A DNA stretch of 64,000 nucleotides from Vitrella brassicaformis (GCA_001179505.1 CDMY01000293.1:1-64000), one strand, 5' to 3'. Shown: positions 46,811 through 57,262, counted from the first letter of the stretch. A program made the numbers and translations. Notes: generated from the sequence alone by a model not told the origin.

Positions 46811-47851
46811 TCAGCGCCAGATACAGACCTGAAAGCCACCGGCGCACACCCACACAGGCATACGTCGTGGCTTTCCAATGAATGCCGTGTTTGTTGACAG
46901 GCCACCTGACAGAATGCTCCACATGGCACCCGCGATAGCCAGCGGGGTGAGGTGGGCGTAGTAGTAGAGCATGAGCACGGCATTCACCGTCGCCCAGGCA
47001 AACCCCAGAGATATGATGCGAGACGCCCACAGACCCTCCTGGTACATGTACAGCAAGATGCCCGCAGCCAGGAACGCACTCCTGAACCATACACCCATCA
47101 ATCAATACCCACATCCAACATGCACATACGGCGCACACACCGATGTGGTTGATGAGAATGCCTTCGCGGTCGTCTTTCCCTTTCCTTTACCCGGTGATTT
47201 TGGTGAGTGCTTCGAAGTAGACGTTATACAGCACGTCGCCAGTGAAGAGCAGCATCAGCGACTGCTCCGGCGAGAAGAGCTGACAGGAACAGCACCCACA
47301 GCACCCACACGATGACCATTGCTTGCACCATGCGTGGACTTGCGTACCCATGCCATTCCAGTGATCATGAGCCTGAGGGACTCGAGCAGCACAACACGCC
47401 GATGCAACCGGCTTCTCCGCCCGAATCGCCGGCCGCCGAAATTCACCTTTGGCAGAATTCCCCCCTTCCTTCGCCGCCTCCTGTTCGTCAGCCCTCGCCG
47501 CTTCTTCCCCAAACCGAACACACATAAGTCACCGGTCGACGAGCCCTCCTCATCCAGAGGGCACCGACTGGCGCAGGCGCCCTTCTTCCCGTCGTCTTCA
47601 TGGCACGCCGGCTCTCGACTCCTGCTGCAGGCCAGCGCGTCGAATGCCTGTGTTTGCGATGGTGAATGGGGAAACCGCCCAGATCTGCTGCCGATGAAGG
47701 CTGGGACGAGGTTTCTGCTGGGATACAGGGGATGGGACAGTGAGGCATGGATGGGCGTGAGGCAGATCAGCAGCTGGAGTGCCCACGGTAAGGGCAGTAG
47801 GCGAAGATCTCGTGGCAAGCAAGATGAGGAGGAAGGCATGCTGGTCGCCAT
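46811..47851 (-). CDS. membrane protein with N-terminal leader, family unknown
   Basis: Three exons (47348-47851, 47191-47279, 46811-47081) join in frame to 287 residues. The first 40 residues contain a strong signal peptide (LRLLPLPWALQLLICLTPIHA). A long, basic, Ser/Arg-rich and acid-poor stretch follows (about residues 40-165, including RRRRRKGGILPKVNFGGRR). That arrangement resembles the bipartite leaders that carry proteins into complex plastids. The C-terminal half has hydrophobic helices LMLLFTGDVLYNVYFEAL, FLAAGILLYMY, IISLGFAWATVNAVLMLYYY and PLAIAGAMWSILSG. I do not recognise the family. A secretory-pathway membrane protein is the alternative to a plastid location. It is head-to-head with the PARG-like gene. 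Confidence 0.65.
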
Positions 47852-48209
47852 CGGCGGTCCGAGAGTTAGGGTTGCCGTGACCTTCAAGTTGGTGAGCGGG
47901 GGGGTGTGCGTGCTCCGGCCCCCAAGCGCCCTTTCGTCAGCCACTCAGTGTTAACAACTAATCGTCCTCTGTGGGCAACGACTCTTCTCACTTCCTCTTC
48001 TTCCCCTTGTACGCATGCCCACACACCCAGCAGCGTTGTTTTGCCACGCAGAAACCACATGTCTTTGCCTTTTCGTCTTTTGGGTGCAGGATATTGAGTG
48101 GTCCATGTGTCGACCTCTCCCTCAACAACACCGAAGAGGCACTAGAAACGCTCGTTGAGCACCGATCTCTGCCGGTTCGCACTCGGCGTCCGCAGTCGTG
48201 CAGTGGCGG
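47852..48209. promoter_or_regulatory. 358-bp divergent promoter (membrane protein / PARG-like)
   Basis: The space between start codons at 47851 (minus) and 48210 (plus, provisional). If the PARG-like gene has an upstream exon, part of this space is its 5' UTR or coding sequence: the frame RILSGPCVDLSLNNTEEALE (48090 onward) is open and in frame with the first ATG. Confidence 0.4.
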
Positions 48210-50990
48210 AATGTCTTCGAAGAGGGACGTGCTTGTGCTTCCCTGCCACAAGTGAGATCAGGAGAGAGACATGGGAGCTTGCACAGCCGCTCTCGGCCTT
48301 CTTTGCACTGCAGGAGCTACTGGTCGCGGGTCAAAGGTGACCTCCGCCATATCGCCACCGGCCGTATCGGGACACTCACCCAGTTCCGAGAATGTCGGTG
48401 GTTTCGTTTGTACATGTACTGCAATGAGAATCCATTTTGCAATGTGTGTGCATTCATAGGCCTCACCCAAATGGCGACTTCAAGCGGTACTAGTCAGTCA
48501 AATATCCCCGTGGGTCTTGCACGTTGGATGTACGTTGCCGCAGGATGCATGAAATCCCGTAGCCAGTTCCAGGCCTTGGAGCCGGTCTTTGACTGTCTTG
48601 ACGCGCAGTGCGTCGAGTCTCCAGTGAGTGGCTCGGTCAACTCGACGGAGTACCTCGAGAAGATCCTTCCGGTCCAGGCCGCTCTGCTGCTGGACATGAA
48701 GAGTCTGTTCCCACGGGCAAGTATTTGTCCAGCCACATTTAGGTTGTGCTTCTGTGTATGTCTTGACTGTCAGCCCATAGCGGTACTGCGCAAGGGCATG
48801 AGGACACAAGAGGTCCTCACCGAGCGTCAGTGTCTGACCCTCATCAGTGCGGGCTTCCTGTGTCTCTTACCCGAGCCTTCCGACAAACTGCAGTCACTCA
48901 ACTTCAGGTACATCGATCGATGGATCGGGCTAAGGTGGCACAGAAAAACGGATAATCTTTGGCTGTGTGTCGTGCCTCGGAAACGGAAATAGAAAATACT
49001 GGCGCTCGGTGAGGTATCGTCGTTGATCTCGCTCTAAAGGTCATACGCCATCCGTGTCTCTGCAGACGTCGGGGAATTTGAGAACTCAGGCCACGAAGCT
49101 CCGCTGTCTTCTCAACTACTTCCGAAGATGCTTGACTCCGGCCGAAGCTTCGCTTCTGCTGAACCCCCCTGATGCCCAAGACAAGGGCGAGGACCAGCCA
49201 GCAGGCGACTCACCGGCTGAAGGCGCTGGCAATCAGACGCTGCCTGAGGGGGAGGCAGAGACACCCCCAGCCACGCCTCAACCGCCGGGTGCGTGGCTGG
49301 CAGACCGCTTGGTGACATTTCATCGCCGAGTGCTGTCGTCGAGTGTTCCTGCGTACGAAGAGCTGTGGGAAAGCCCGCAGCAACTGTTAGCATTCAAGGT
49401 CTGCAAGAGACAAAAGTCAGTGAATTGTGATACATATTCGATGGCTTGTACTGCAGTTTGTTGATGACGTTGATGCTTGCGATGCAAACAAAGACAGTTC
49501 CAGAAACTCCAGGCTGATCAACAGCCACGCACCTAGGTACGGTGGACAGATCAAGTGCCTACTTGTGCCTGTCTCCGTCTGTCTGATCGAGTGTAATGCT
49601 GTCTGTGCTTTAGGCTGGGCGGTTCCGTGCTCGAAATGGGCGCCGACAGCGATGAGATCCTGTGAGATGTGTCAAATCCATCCGCCAAAGACGGGATTAG
49701 CATACATTCTGCTTCAGGATGATGGAGTACCCTTCGATGTTGGCTGGCTTGGTCCTGGTGGAGAAGCTCTCAGCCAGCGAGTGCGTGGTGGTGTCGGGCA
49801 TTCAAAGGTAACTGACCCATCCCACTTCTGCACCGGATTGACAATGAACGTCATGCAGGTACAACTTGCTCAAGGGGTCTGGAGCGTCTCTCAGATGGCT
49901 TGGCGATTACGTGGATGAGGTGAGTCAGCATTCAGACGAGGGAAGACACGGAGGATCCGTACTTACTCCATTGAAGTGTGTTTGTACTGTTTCCTTCAGT
50001 GTGCGCCTACCACTGACGGTCATGTGCAGAGGGAAATGGCTGTATATCAAATCAAATCCTATAAGACCCAGCCACTCGCACAATTCTCGGTGATGACACG
50101 GCCGCAAACCTTACATGTACACACACACCTCACGTATGTACTTTGCAGCCAACTGACATCTTATCTGAGTTGGCTGCTATCCATATTGCCGTGCATCCCA
50201 CTCTCGGGACAACGGCGAACAAATCGTGGCCGCCCCCGCAGCACGAGGGCGAGGCCGCCGAGTCGGCCCCGGCTGCATCAGCAGAGCCTGCAGTGGCTGA
50301 GGAGAGGAAGGACAGCCCGCAGCCAGGCGAACAGCAGAGGTACATGGACCAGTGCCTCATCGATGCCGGCCGAGAATTCTTTCATGTTTACCTATGTATA
50401 CAGCGCTGACGTCAGTGCCGCACCCGCCGGGGCAGAAAAGCCGCCAGGTACGATATTTGTTGCAGTGTGACTGGCTGGAGAGACACTCAAGTGTGTACGT
50501 ACGTATGACATGTGTATTGTAGTTGAGGAGAGGAGGGCTGAATCACCAAAGAGCCCGTCTTCGGACAAAACGGCCTTGCCGCTGCCACCAAAGGTGTGGT
50601 GACAGCCACCTCAAGTGTTGTCTGTCTTCCTCAAACCGTGCACTACCTCGCGTCTCTCCTTGGTCGTCTCGGCAGGTGCCTCTCTTCGCGTATCCACCAG
50701 GCTGCGGTGCTATTTATGGCGGGTTCCCTCAGCTGAGATTCTTTCTCCTGTGGCTAGCATCTTCCTGTTGCGAGAGGGAATTACTTGTAAGGTGTCCCGG
50801 CTCAATGGGCATCGATTGGGACAGTGAGCTGGACCGCCAGCAGCTGAGCCACATCCAGTCGCTGGTGAAGCAACGGGGCATGACTGTCGGGCAGCTGTTC
50901 GGCTTTCTCATTGATGGCGCCAGCAACCTACCAGAGAGGGGGCTGAGGCTCTCTGACATGCTAATGCTACGACTGGAAAAGGGACTGTGA
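48210..50990 (+). CDS. poly(ADP-ribose) glycohydrolase-like protein
   Basis: PARG hydrolyses poly(ADP-ribose). The provisional start is 48210 (MSSKRDVLVLPCHK), spliced to SYWSRVKGDLRHI. Helical N-terminal exons follow (YLEKILPVQAALLLDM; VLTERQCLTLISAGFLCLLPE), matching the PARG segment that binds near AFFC-FP. Then TKLRCLLNYFRRCL with a Pro/Gly insert, a joined LGGSVLEMGADSDEIL with MMEYPSMLAG, ECVVVSGIQRYNLLKGSGASLRW, and EMAVYQIKSYK. A polar insert leads to a last exon (about 50677-50990) with FAYPPGCGAIYGGFPQLRFF, equivalent to the GCGAFGGD..LK motif, and a C-terminus RGMTVGQLFGFLI like PARG's LTVGDVYKLL. The catalytic signature GGG-X(6-8)-QEE is GGS...SDE here (49618-49656): the last Glu is kept and the preceding residues differ. 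Activity is therefore likely but unproven. Early exon edges are approximate. Confidence 0.75.
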
Positions 50991-51316
50991 TGCACGAAGG
51001 CAAGGCCCTCTAACGCTCTCAGGGAGTGATCGGCTTATGTACTCGTGTACACCGTCTTCGAAAAAAGACACGGTTGTGCTTCCGTGCCACGACAAGGAAA
51101 GGCCTGTGCGAAAAGTTGGATCGGCAGGAGAAGGCAGCAACGGCTGCAAAAAGCCATCAGCAAGCAAGACAGCTTTCTCGAGCTCCAGAGTCCAGACAAC
51201 TCGCTGAGGCAGAAAGACATATCTCCGACGGGCGTGACATCTCTCCGATGGGCGTGACAGCACGCTGATGAGCCTGACGGCTCCAGCCGCCTGAATCCAT
51301 CTCACTCACATGCATC
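50991..51316. other. convergent spacer after PARG-like gene
   Basis: About 330 bp containing the 3' ends of the PARG-like gene (+) and the small protein gene (-). A short direct repeat, ATCTC(C)GA(C/T)GGGCGTGACA, occurs at 51221-51239 and 51239-51257. Otherwise nothing was seen. Confidence 0.45.
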
Positions 51317-51599
51317 TCACACCTTCTTCTCGGCACTGGGTTTGTCAGCCTGTTTCTTCTTGGGCGACTCGGCGGCGCCGTCGTCGGCTTCCACCGTCAG
51401 GTCAATCATGTCCGCACCTGAAGTGAGACACGAAGATGTGTTTCGGTCCGTCGCTCTGTTGCGTGGCAAAACCGGTCGTGTCTCGCAGATGACAAACAAT
51501 GGTTACAATATCACGAGACACACCGCCCGTGTTCCCCCATGGCAAGAACCGTCCCTTCCGCATCCTCTCAGCCACCGAGGAATGAGTGAAAGCCGCCAT
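51317..51599 (-). CDS. small protein with SUMO-interaction-like motif
   Basis: Two exons, 51524-51599 and 51317-51417, join in phase to 58 residues: MAAFTHSSVAERMRKGRFLP..., then the acidic/hydrophobic motif MIDLTVEADDGAAES, then a Lys-rich tail (PKKKQADKPSAEKK). IDLT followed by acids is a classic SUMO-interacting motif, and the tail could be a nuclear localisation signal. No known family. Support comes from a consistent splice phase, a clean ATG and stop, and exon-like composition. It could instead be the last exon of something larger. It is divergent from the Cys-rich gene and convergent with the PARG-like gene. Confidence 0.4.
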
Positions 51600-51758
51600 T
51601 CACGACGTCGAAACCAGATACGGAAGCGTATCGATCGAAACGAATCGACTGTGGGGGATTTCCGATTGGCCAGTCGGGATGAGGCGGATGAGGTCAGGGT
51701 AGCGGTCGACGCATGGACTTGACGACTTCAAGGTCATGCACGATGGACCCACGAATTC
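51600..51758. promoter_or_regulatory. 159-bp divergent spacer with inverted repeat
   Basis: The space between the small SIM-like gene and the Cys-rich gene. It holds a perfect inverted repeat, GATACG-GAAG-CGTATC, at about 51617-51632. This is a candidate promoter for both genes if both are real. Confidence 0.35.
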
Positions 51759-52500
51759 ATGACAAAACAGACTTCTTGGAGGCAAGCCTTGAGAGGAGCA
51801 ACCACCCAAGCAGCCGGCTTCTGCTTCGTGCCTCTCTGCGGAGACATTCGTCGGATGGGAGAGAAGACCATGGACCTTCTCAAGATGCTCGCCAAAGGAA
51901 AGCCTCGCCCCACATCCATTCCCACGGAGGAGGACACAGCTTTCCGCGAGAGCATCGTCAACCATTGGAGCCGGCTCGTGTTCGCTGCCCCGCGCAAAAC
52001 TGTTCCCGGTAGCTCCCTCCTAGTTTTCAGCTGCTCCCGGCGCCTGCCCCCACAGGCGCATTATCATTGCCCCCATCCATGGCATTTCCGCTTGCATTTC
52101 CGAAGATTGCCAGCGCGACGGTCCTTGTGGCCCTCCTGGTCCTGGTGCCAGGAGTGATGACGGTGCACCCCCCGCTGCTGCTCCCGAACAGTAGGTTCAC
52201 AACCAAACGTCCACCCATCACCGTGACGGCACAAATATATATGCACTCGCATGCATGCCTCGTGTTTGCATTGCCTCGATGCATGCAGGCACGTCTGCAA
52301 TGGCGCCGGGAGATGACGCGTCCTCGTTCTTGCTCCGCGGTGCCACGAACACCATGGGGTGCGGTGAAGACTGGAAGTGCGACGGCAAGAAAGAGGGCGA
52401 CGCCTGCGCCACAGTCAACATCGGCATTGAATACGTTCTCACGTGCACCTGCAAAAAGAGTGGCAGCTTCTTCAACAAGCGACTCGCGTGCGTATGGTAG
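51759..52500 (+). CDS. small Cys-rich secreted or membrane protein
   Basis: Two starts are possible. From the ATG at 51759, three exons (51759-52008, 52056-52190, 52289-52500) join in phase to 198 residues: a cytosolic-looking N-terminus, a hydrophobic segment (ASATVLVALLVLVPGVM) and a Cys-rich C-terminus, i.e. a type II membrane protein. From the ATG at 52079 the same hydrophobic segment becomes a signal peptide and the product is a 107-residue secreted protein. The C-terminal domain has six Cys in about 50 residues (GCGEDWKC, DACA, LTCTC, LACVW), which would allow three disulphides. The last residue before the stop is Trp. No family was recognised and no function is proposed. Confidence 0.55.
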
Positions 52501-53355
52501 TGCACATACCCACGAATCACCAGGTAAGTTTGTAGCAGTCGCATGCTTTCCTCCCTACGCCCTATCTACGGATGGATGTGTCTCTTCGTTTAATTATCGC
52601 TGCAGGCACGGCTCGGCCGCCCCGCATGCCCCTTTTTCCTTTGGCGAAGAAAAGCCATGCATTCGGGAACAGATAGAGGAGAGATCGGCTGTGTGTGAGT
52701 GAATGCGCGTGTGAGAACGTCTGGCTGTCTGTCTGCCTGGCTGGCTGGCTGGCTGGCTGCTCGGCAATGTATGGCTGTGTGGCGGGGACAGAAGGATGGG
52801 ATGCGAGAGACCTGGCCGTTTCATTTCGTTTGTGCCTCAACCAAAGCATTGGTGGTTGGACTCCATGCAAATCCACACACATTTGTCCACACAGGCATCC
52901 AAGCGGATCGTGACAAGTTGGTCAAAACCCAGTGAGAGACTTGTATGGACAGAAAGCAGGCATCCTTCAACCGAGGCATGCACAATACAAAGGACAGAAC
53001 CGAGTCAGTACTCTCCCTGACTCATCTTGGATACGATCGTCTGTCTGTCTGTCTGTCTGTCTGGCCGCTGTTAATTGGGTGAGTTGGCTAGAATACTGGA
53101 TCGACAGCGGTAGTGGTGCGAACGAATGGCCTCGAAATTCTGGGGGATGCGATCCAGACAACCCCAGGCCCCTCGACGCCGCTGACGACACGACGGCAGC
53201 ACAAGCCGCCCTTGAAGTGAAACCCTATCTCATTCGTCCAAGCTATCAGCACACCTGAAGGAAGTCAGCGCACCCAGCCACACAGACAATCCATCAATCC
53301 ATTTAGGTGTGCATGGTCTGCCTTGCTGTCTGCCCAGCCACCCCATCCCCCGCCC
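52501..53355. other. convergent repeat-rich spacer
   Basis: This contains GTCT/CTGG repeats (about 52723-52760), a (GTCT)n run (about 53037-53063) and a (CACC)n run beginning about 53346 that overlaps the end of the next minus-strand gene. The short plus-strand frame ending YLIRPSYQHT at 53258 has no domain, and I do not call it. Confidence 0.5.
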
Positions 53356-54338
53356 TCACCCACCCACCCACCCACCCGAATGCAATTCGATGTGCTGTTT
53401 GCTGGCCAGGGTGATCCTCATGACGCTGTCGTCCCCCCTCACATACAGATAGCTCCACGCGGCGCTCTTCTCCTTCAGCGACACATCAGCCGCTGCTTGG
53501 TCCGATGAGGCCTGCAACCGGTTGTCTGTGCGGTCCAGCTCGAAGCGGTTGCAGACTCGGTATGGGAGTGCCGTGCTGGAGACCTTCTTGACCTTGACGT
53601 CACCACTCAGCATTGAGGAGGATGCGCCTGTGGCCGTGACGGTGCGCATGACTACAGCAAGGCCGTCCTTGGTGTAAATGACCCGATGCTCTGGGAGGGG
53701 CATGGGGAAGAAACGAAACCTGATGGATACATACGCGCACAAATGGAAAATTTCATGTGGCATGACCTTCGTATGAGTCAAGTGCGGTCATGGCATTCGT
53801 TCGTTCATTCATCCGTTCATCCGTCCATCCATCCATCCATCCATCCATTTTTTCATTCATTACCCGGGCGTGCTGGCGTCAATGACCACCTGCAAACACA
53901 GACCCCCGGACCCACACACGCCTCTGCCATGATTGAGTCTGCCATCCGTTCATATATATCTCCTGGGCCCACCATGGTTTTGTCTGTGAGGTGCGACGGC
54001 CTGACGTGCACCTCGTGACCAGCCCATTTGACCTCGTGCGTCACCTTGGCGCCATGGCTGGCCGCCGTCACGTAGCACGGGTAGTCGACCACCACCTTCT
54101 CGTCTCTCTCAAGCAGCATGATGAGCTTCGACCCATCGAAGATCACGCCCTGCTCGTACAGCACGCCCGTCAACTCCTCGCTCTTCTTGGACGTCGTCAG
54201 CACACGCAGAGGGCTCAGATCTTTCTCCATGCTGATCGACGCTCCCAACGCGTTGAACCACTGGCCTGTCTTTTGAAGCCTGAACTGCAGCTTGGTTCGG
54301 CTTAATCGACGTGTGAGCGGGGCTGGCACATCAAACAT
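53356..54338 (-). CDS. uncharacterised protein, three exons
   Basis: Start 54338 (MFDVPAPLTRRLSRTKLQF). The first exon runs to about 53923. A short middle exon (VVIDASTPG, about 53864-53890) and a long last exon (about 53356-53721) follow in consistent phase, giving roughly 270 residues. The sequence alternates strands and charged loops (LYEQGVIFDGSKLIMLLERD; WAGHEVHVRPSHL; VIYTKDGLAVVMRTV; YRVCNRFELDR), with no signal peptide or TM helix, so it looks like a soluble beta-rich protein. The last residues GGWVGG are encoded by the (CACC)n/(GGTG)n repeat that also contains the stop. I do not recognise the family. It is head-to-head with BRX1, 89 bp away. Confidence 0.6.
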
Positions 54339-54427
54339 TCGCGAGCTTACAATGTGCGAGCTTACAATGCTTTTGAGAGCGCAGCAGCTGAGGGATTCGC
54401 ACTTGCGCTCGACTGCATCTGTCACAC
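54339..54427. promoter_or_regulatory. 89-bp bidirectional promoter of unknown gene and BRX1
   Basis: The motif GCGAGCTTACAATG occurs twice in direct orientation, at 54341-54354 and 54356-54369, filling a third of the space between the two start codons. Its GCGAGCT core is shared with other promoters in the window. Confidence 0.6.
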
Positions 54428-56220
54428 ATGTCGTCGATTGATGAAGATGGGCAAGATCTGACGACTTCAGCCTTGGATGCCGCCGGTGACGGAGCTGATC
54501 CCGACCCCTACCTGCTGAAGGACGCGTCCTACCTGGTGCGTGACACCAAGTGGAAGAACAAACAGCGGACGCTGGTCTTCTCGTCACGGGGCATCACGCA
54601 CCGGTACCGGCATCTCATGGAGGACCTCAAAAGGCTCATGCCGCACTCGAAAAGCGAGGTGGGCAAAGACACACACACAGACAGAGGCTCATGTAAGTAC
54701 ATGCATGAAGCTTGGATGAATGAATGGATCATTCATGAGGCGAGTGATAGTGTTGTGTGTGTGTGGTGTGTGTCTGTGTGTCTGTGTGTGTTGTGTTGAC
54801 GCAGGCCAAGTGGGAGAAGAAGCAGACATTGAGGGACGTCAACGAGCTGTGCGAACTGAAATCGTAGGCGACACCTAACAGTACAGCACACCCGAGATGT
54901 GTGCAACCCGGCTGAGGTGGTTCTTGTCAGGTGCAACAACTGTGTGTTCCTGGAGGTGCGCAAGGGCCGCGAGCTGTACATGTGGGTCAGCAGAGTGCCT
55001 GACGGACCCTCGGCCAAATTCCAAATACTCAACGGTACTCGCCAAGCACACGTAGACGCCTTCTTTCTGTCCCTCGCGAGTGCATGCACTAAGTGGCGCG
55101 TGTATGTGATGCTTCCGTGCATTCAGTTCACACGCTTGGCGAGCTCAAGATGACGGGCAACTGTCTGCTTCATTCGCGGCCGCTGCTGTCGTTCGACCAC
55201 CACTTCGACACTCTCCCGCCCCTCGCCCTGCTGAGGGAACTCTTCGCGCAGGTGGAGAAGTGGACAGACAGACAGACAGACATGCCTCCCTCGTTCAACA
55301 CAAAACTTGGTACATGTGTCATGTGGTATGTCGTATGTGCGCCCTTTGGCCACTCAGGTGTTCGGCACTCCGCGTAATCACCCCAAATCCAAGCCCTTTT
55401 TCGACCACGTGATGGCCTTCTCCTTCCACGATAATAAGATATGGTTCAGACACTACCAGGTGGGTGGCTAATCGCGCACTAGGTAGGGAGGAGGGGAGGT
55501 GGGCGTGAAGTGAATCAATGGATCGATGGGCGCTTGTGTTGTCGTGCTGTGATGGATGGATGCCATGTATTCGTTGTGGTCTGACAGATTGCCCCGATGA
55601 CTGAAGACGACAGGGAAGACCCTGACCGCACCGTCCTCACAGAGATAGGTGGGCAAGAGGGGGATTCAATGCACACACGAACGCACACAGACAGACAGGC
55701 AGGCAGGGAGGAGGCAAGGTGGAGAGGAGTTTTTCAATGTTCTGGTTTGTGTTGTCACATGACCACTGGCTGTCTCCCTTGTTTGCTTAGGTCCCCGTTT
55801 TGTGATGGATCCAATTCGCATATTCGGCGGCAGCTTCGGCGGCTCCACGCTCTGGCAGAACCCACACTACGTCTCGCCGATCGAGGTCAGTATACACACA
55901 CGCATTGCATGGCATGCAGATAGATGCAATCAAGGCATGCGTTTGTTTCGCGTATGTGTGTGTGTCATGCTACACCAGATCCGCAGGAGGCTCCATGCCA
56001 AGTACGGCAAGAGTTATGCCGGCAGGCTTCTCGCAAAGGAACACAGAGAGGTACCCATCGCATCACATCACACCAATCGGGAGAGGAGGCAGCAAAGGTC
56101 GCTTGGTGTGCACACATGCATTGATTCCTGTGTGGGGTGGATGGGATGGGTGTATGGCTGCAGGATGTGGAGCGGGCGGCCGAGATGGAAGAGGATGAGC
56201 TGGACCAAATGTTCGATTGA
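54428..56220 (+). CDS. BRX1: ribosome biogenesis protein BRX1
   Basis: A nucleolar Brix-domain protein needed for 60S subunit assembly. Nine exons in phase: 54428-54658, 54805-54863, then exons beginning CNNCVFLEVRKGRELYMWV, VHTLGELKMTGNCLL, VFGTPRNHPKSKPF, IAPMTEDDRED, GPRFVMDPIRIFGGSFGG, IRRRLHAKYGKSYAGRLL and DVERAAEMEEDEL. The ORF ends at the TGA at 56218-56220, for about 290-300 residues. Brix signatures seen: RTLVFSSRGITHRYRHLMEDL at the start; C-N-F-E-RKG-LYMW; VPDGPSAKF (the GPS-F motif); FGTPRNHPKSKPF; DHVMAFSFHDNKIWFRHYQ; and ERGPRF-like GPRFVMDPIRI. The acidic extension DELDQMFD closes the protein. The ATG at 54428 opens a short acidic N-terminus and lies 89 bp from a divergent start. 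Confidence 0.95.
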
Positions 56221-56615
56221 CTGACTGATGCGCGGCATGCATGGAAGGAAGGATGCAATCTTTTCTCACTCACTTCACTCGTTCGTTACCCAACGAACAA
56301 ACAGGTGTAGATATCTCTGTCCGGATACATTCGTCGGTGCGTGAACGAGTCGACTGTTTCCTTCAAGACAGTGTCTGCTGTGAGGCTGACTGTGTGTCGC
56401 ATGTCAAATGCGCTCGGTCGGTCCAGTGATTGCATTGATCGGTTCGTTCGGGTGTCCGTCCATTCACAAACACCAAAAAACCAAATGAATCTGTCGAACA
56501 CATTTTATCCTTTTCCCCTGCCTGTATGCCTGCCTGCCTGCCTGTTGCCTTGTCCAGTCACCAACCCACCGTCCCATCCAACGATCCATCCATCCATCCG
56601 TTGATTCATCACCGA
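56221..56615. other. convergent spacer between BRX1 and AK6
   Basis: This holds both 3' ends, a CCTG run (about 56527-56545) and a CATC run (about 56584-56599). No exon was seen. Confidence 0.5.
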
Positions 56616-57146
56616 TCAGCCGCCGGCCTCTACCTGTCCCTGCCACTGGTTGAGCCACTCCATGACTCGCTGCACATTGGCATCCAGGTGCTGCAACGAG
56701 TCATTCCACGCCTCCATGACCGCATCCGCGCCGAAGTGCTCTTTGGCCTCGTCCAGCAGCACCTGGAATATCTCACACTCAACGTTCTCCTGGATCTTTC
56801 GCTCGGGGTAACTCCGCCGCTCCAGCCGCCCGTACAGCACAGACGTCTCGGTCCGCAGAACCACCACCAGGTCGAACCAGTCGACAGGCAGAAAGTCGCA
56901 CGAGTGAAAGTCCATCACGTGGCCGCCCTCGGGCAGAAAGTCCGACAGCTTGCTGACCACCAGGTCCTCGTCGAATATGCTGCAGTTCATCTCATCATCC
57001 CACTCGGTGTACAGATGCTCCTCGCGAATCAGGCGGGCCAGCTCGACGTGATGTAGCCCGCTCTGCTCGCACAGCAGCTGGCACAAGGTGCTCTTCCCGG
57101 TGCCGGGCGTGCCAGTCACGAGGATGTTAGGCCGCGAACGCTGCAT
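56616..57146 (-). CDS. AK6: adenylate kinase isoenzyme 6 / Fap7
   Basis: A nuclear nucleoside-monophosphate kinase and ATPase that assists late 18S rRNA processing with RPS14. Intact single-exon ORF of 176 residues, the usual length. The Walker A motif GTPGTGKST is at residues 11-19. ARLIREEHLYTEWDDEMNC corresponds to the family's NMP-binding region. VMDFHSCDFLP carries the conserved DxHxxD-like segment. VVVLRTETSVLYGRLERRSY is the LID-preceding strand, and NVECEIFQVLLDEA is the family's conserved ENxxxEI-type helix. It is notable as the only clearly intronless gene in the window. Convergent with BRX1, another ribosome-assembly factor. Confidence 0.96.
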   Translation of the reverse strand: MQRSRPNILVTGTPGTGKSTLCQLLCEQSGLHHVELARLIREEHLYTEWDDEMNCSIFDEDLVVSKLSDFLPEGGHVMDFHSCDFLPVDWFDLVVVLRTETSVLYGRLERRSYPERKIQENVECEIFQVLLDEAKEHFGADAVMEAWNDSLQHLDANVQRVMEWLNQWQGQVEAGG

Positions 57147-57262
57147 GTCTTATGGTGGTCACCGTGAGAGTCGTTTTGAAGGATGGGCTGGAGTTCGCGC
57201 ACTCAGTTTAACTCACAAACAGCGTTACACGAGGCATGTTTGTGAGATGGATCACTTCTCAT

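Noticed and set aside
47319-47954. 211-residue plus-strand open frame antisense to the membrane-protein leader
   Set aside because: It mirrors a GC-rich Arg/Ser/Pro coding exon on the minus strand, which has a coherent signal peptide and spliced continuation.
52932-53258. 108-residue plus-strand frame ending YLIRPSYQHT
   Set aside because: It runs through a GTCT repeat, has no domain and no flanking splice or start signal that I could support.
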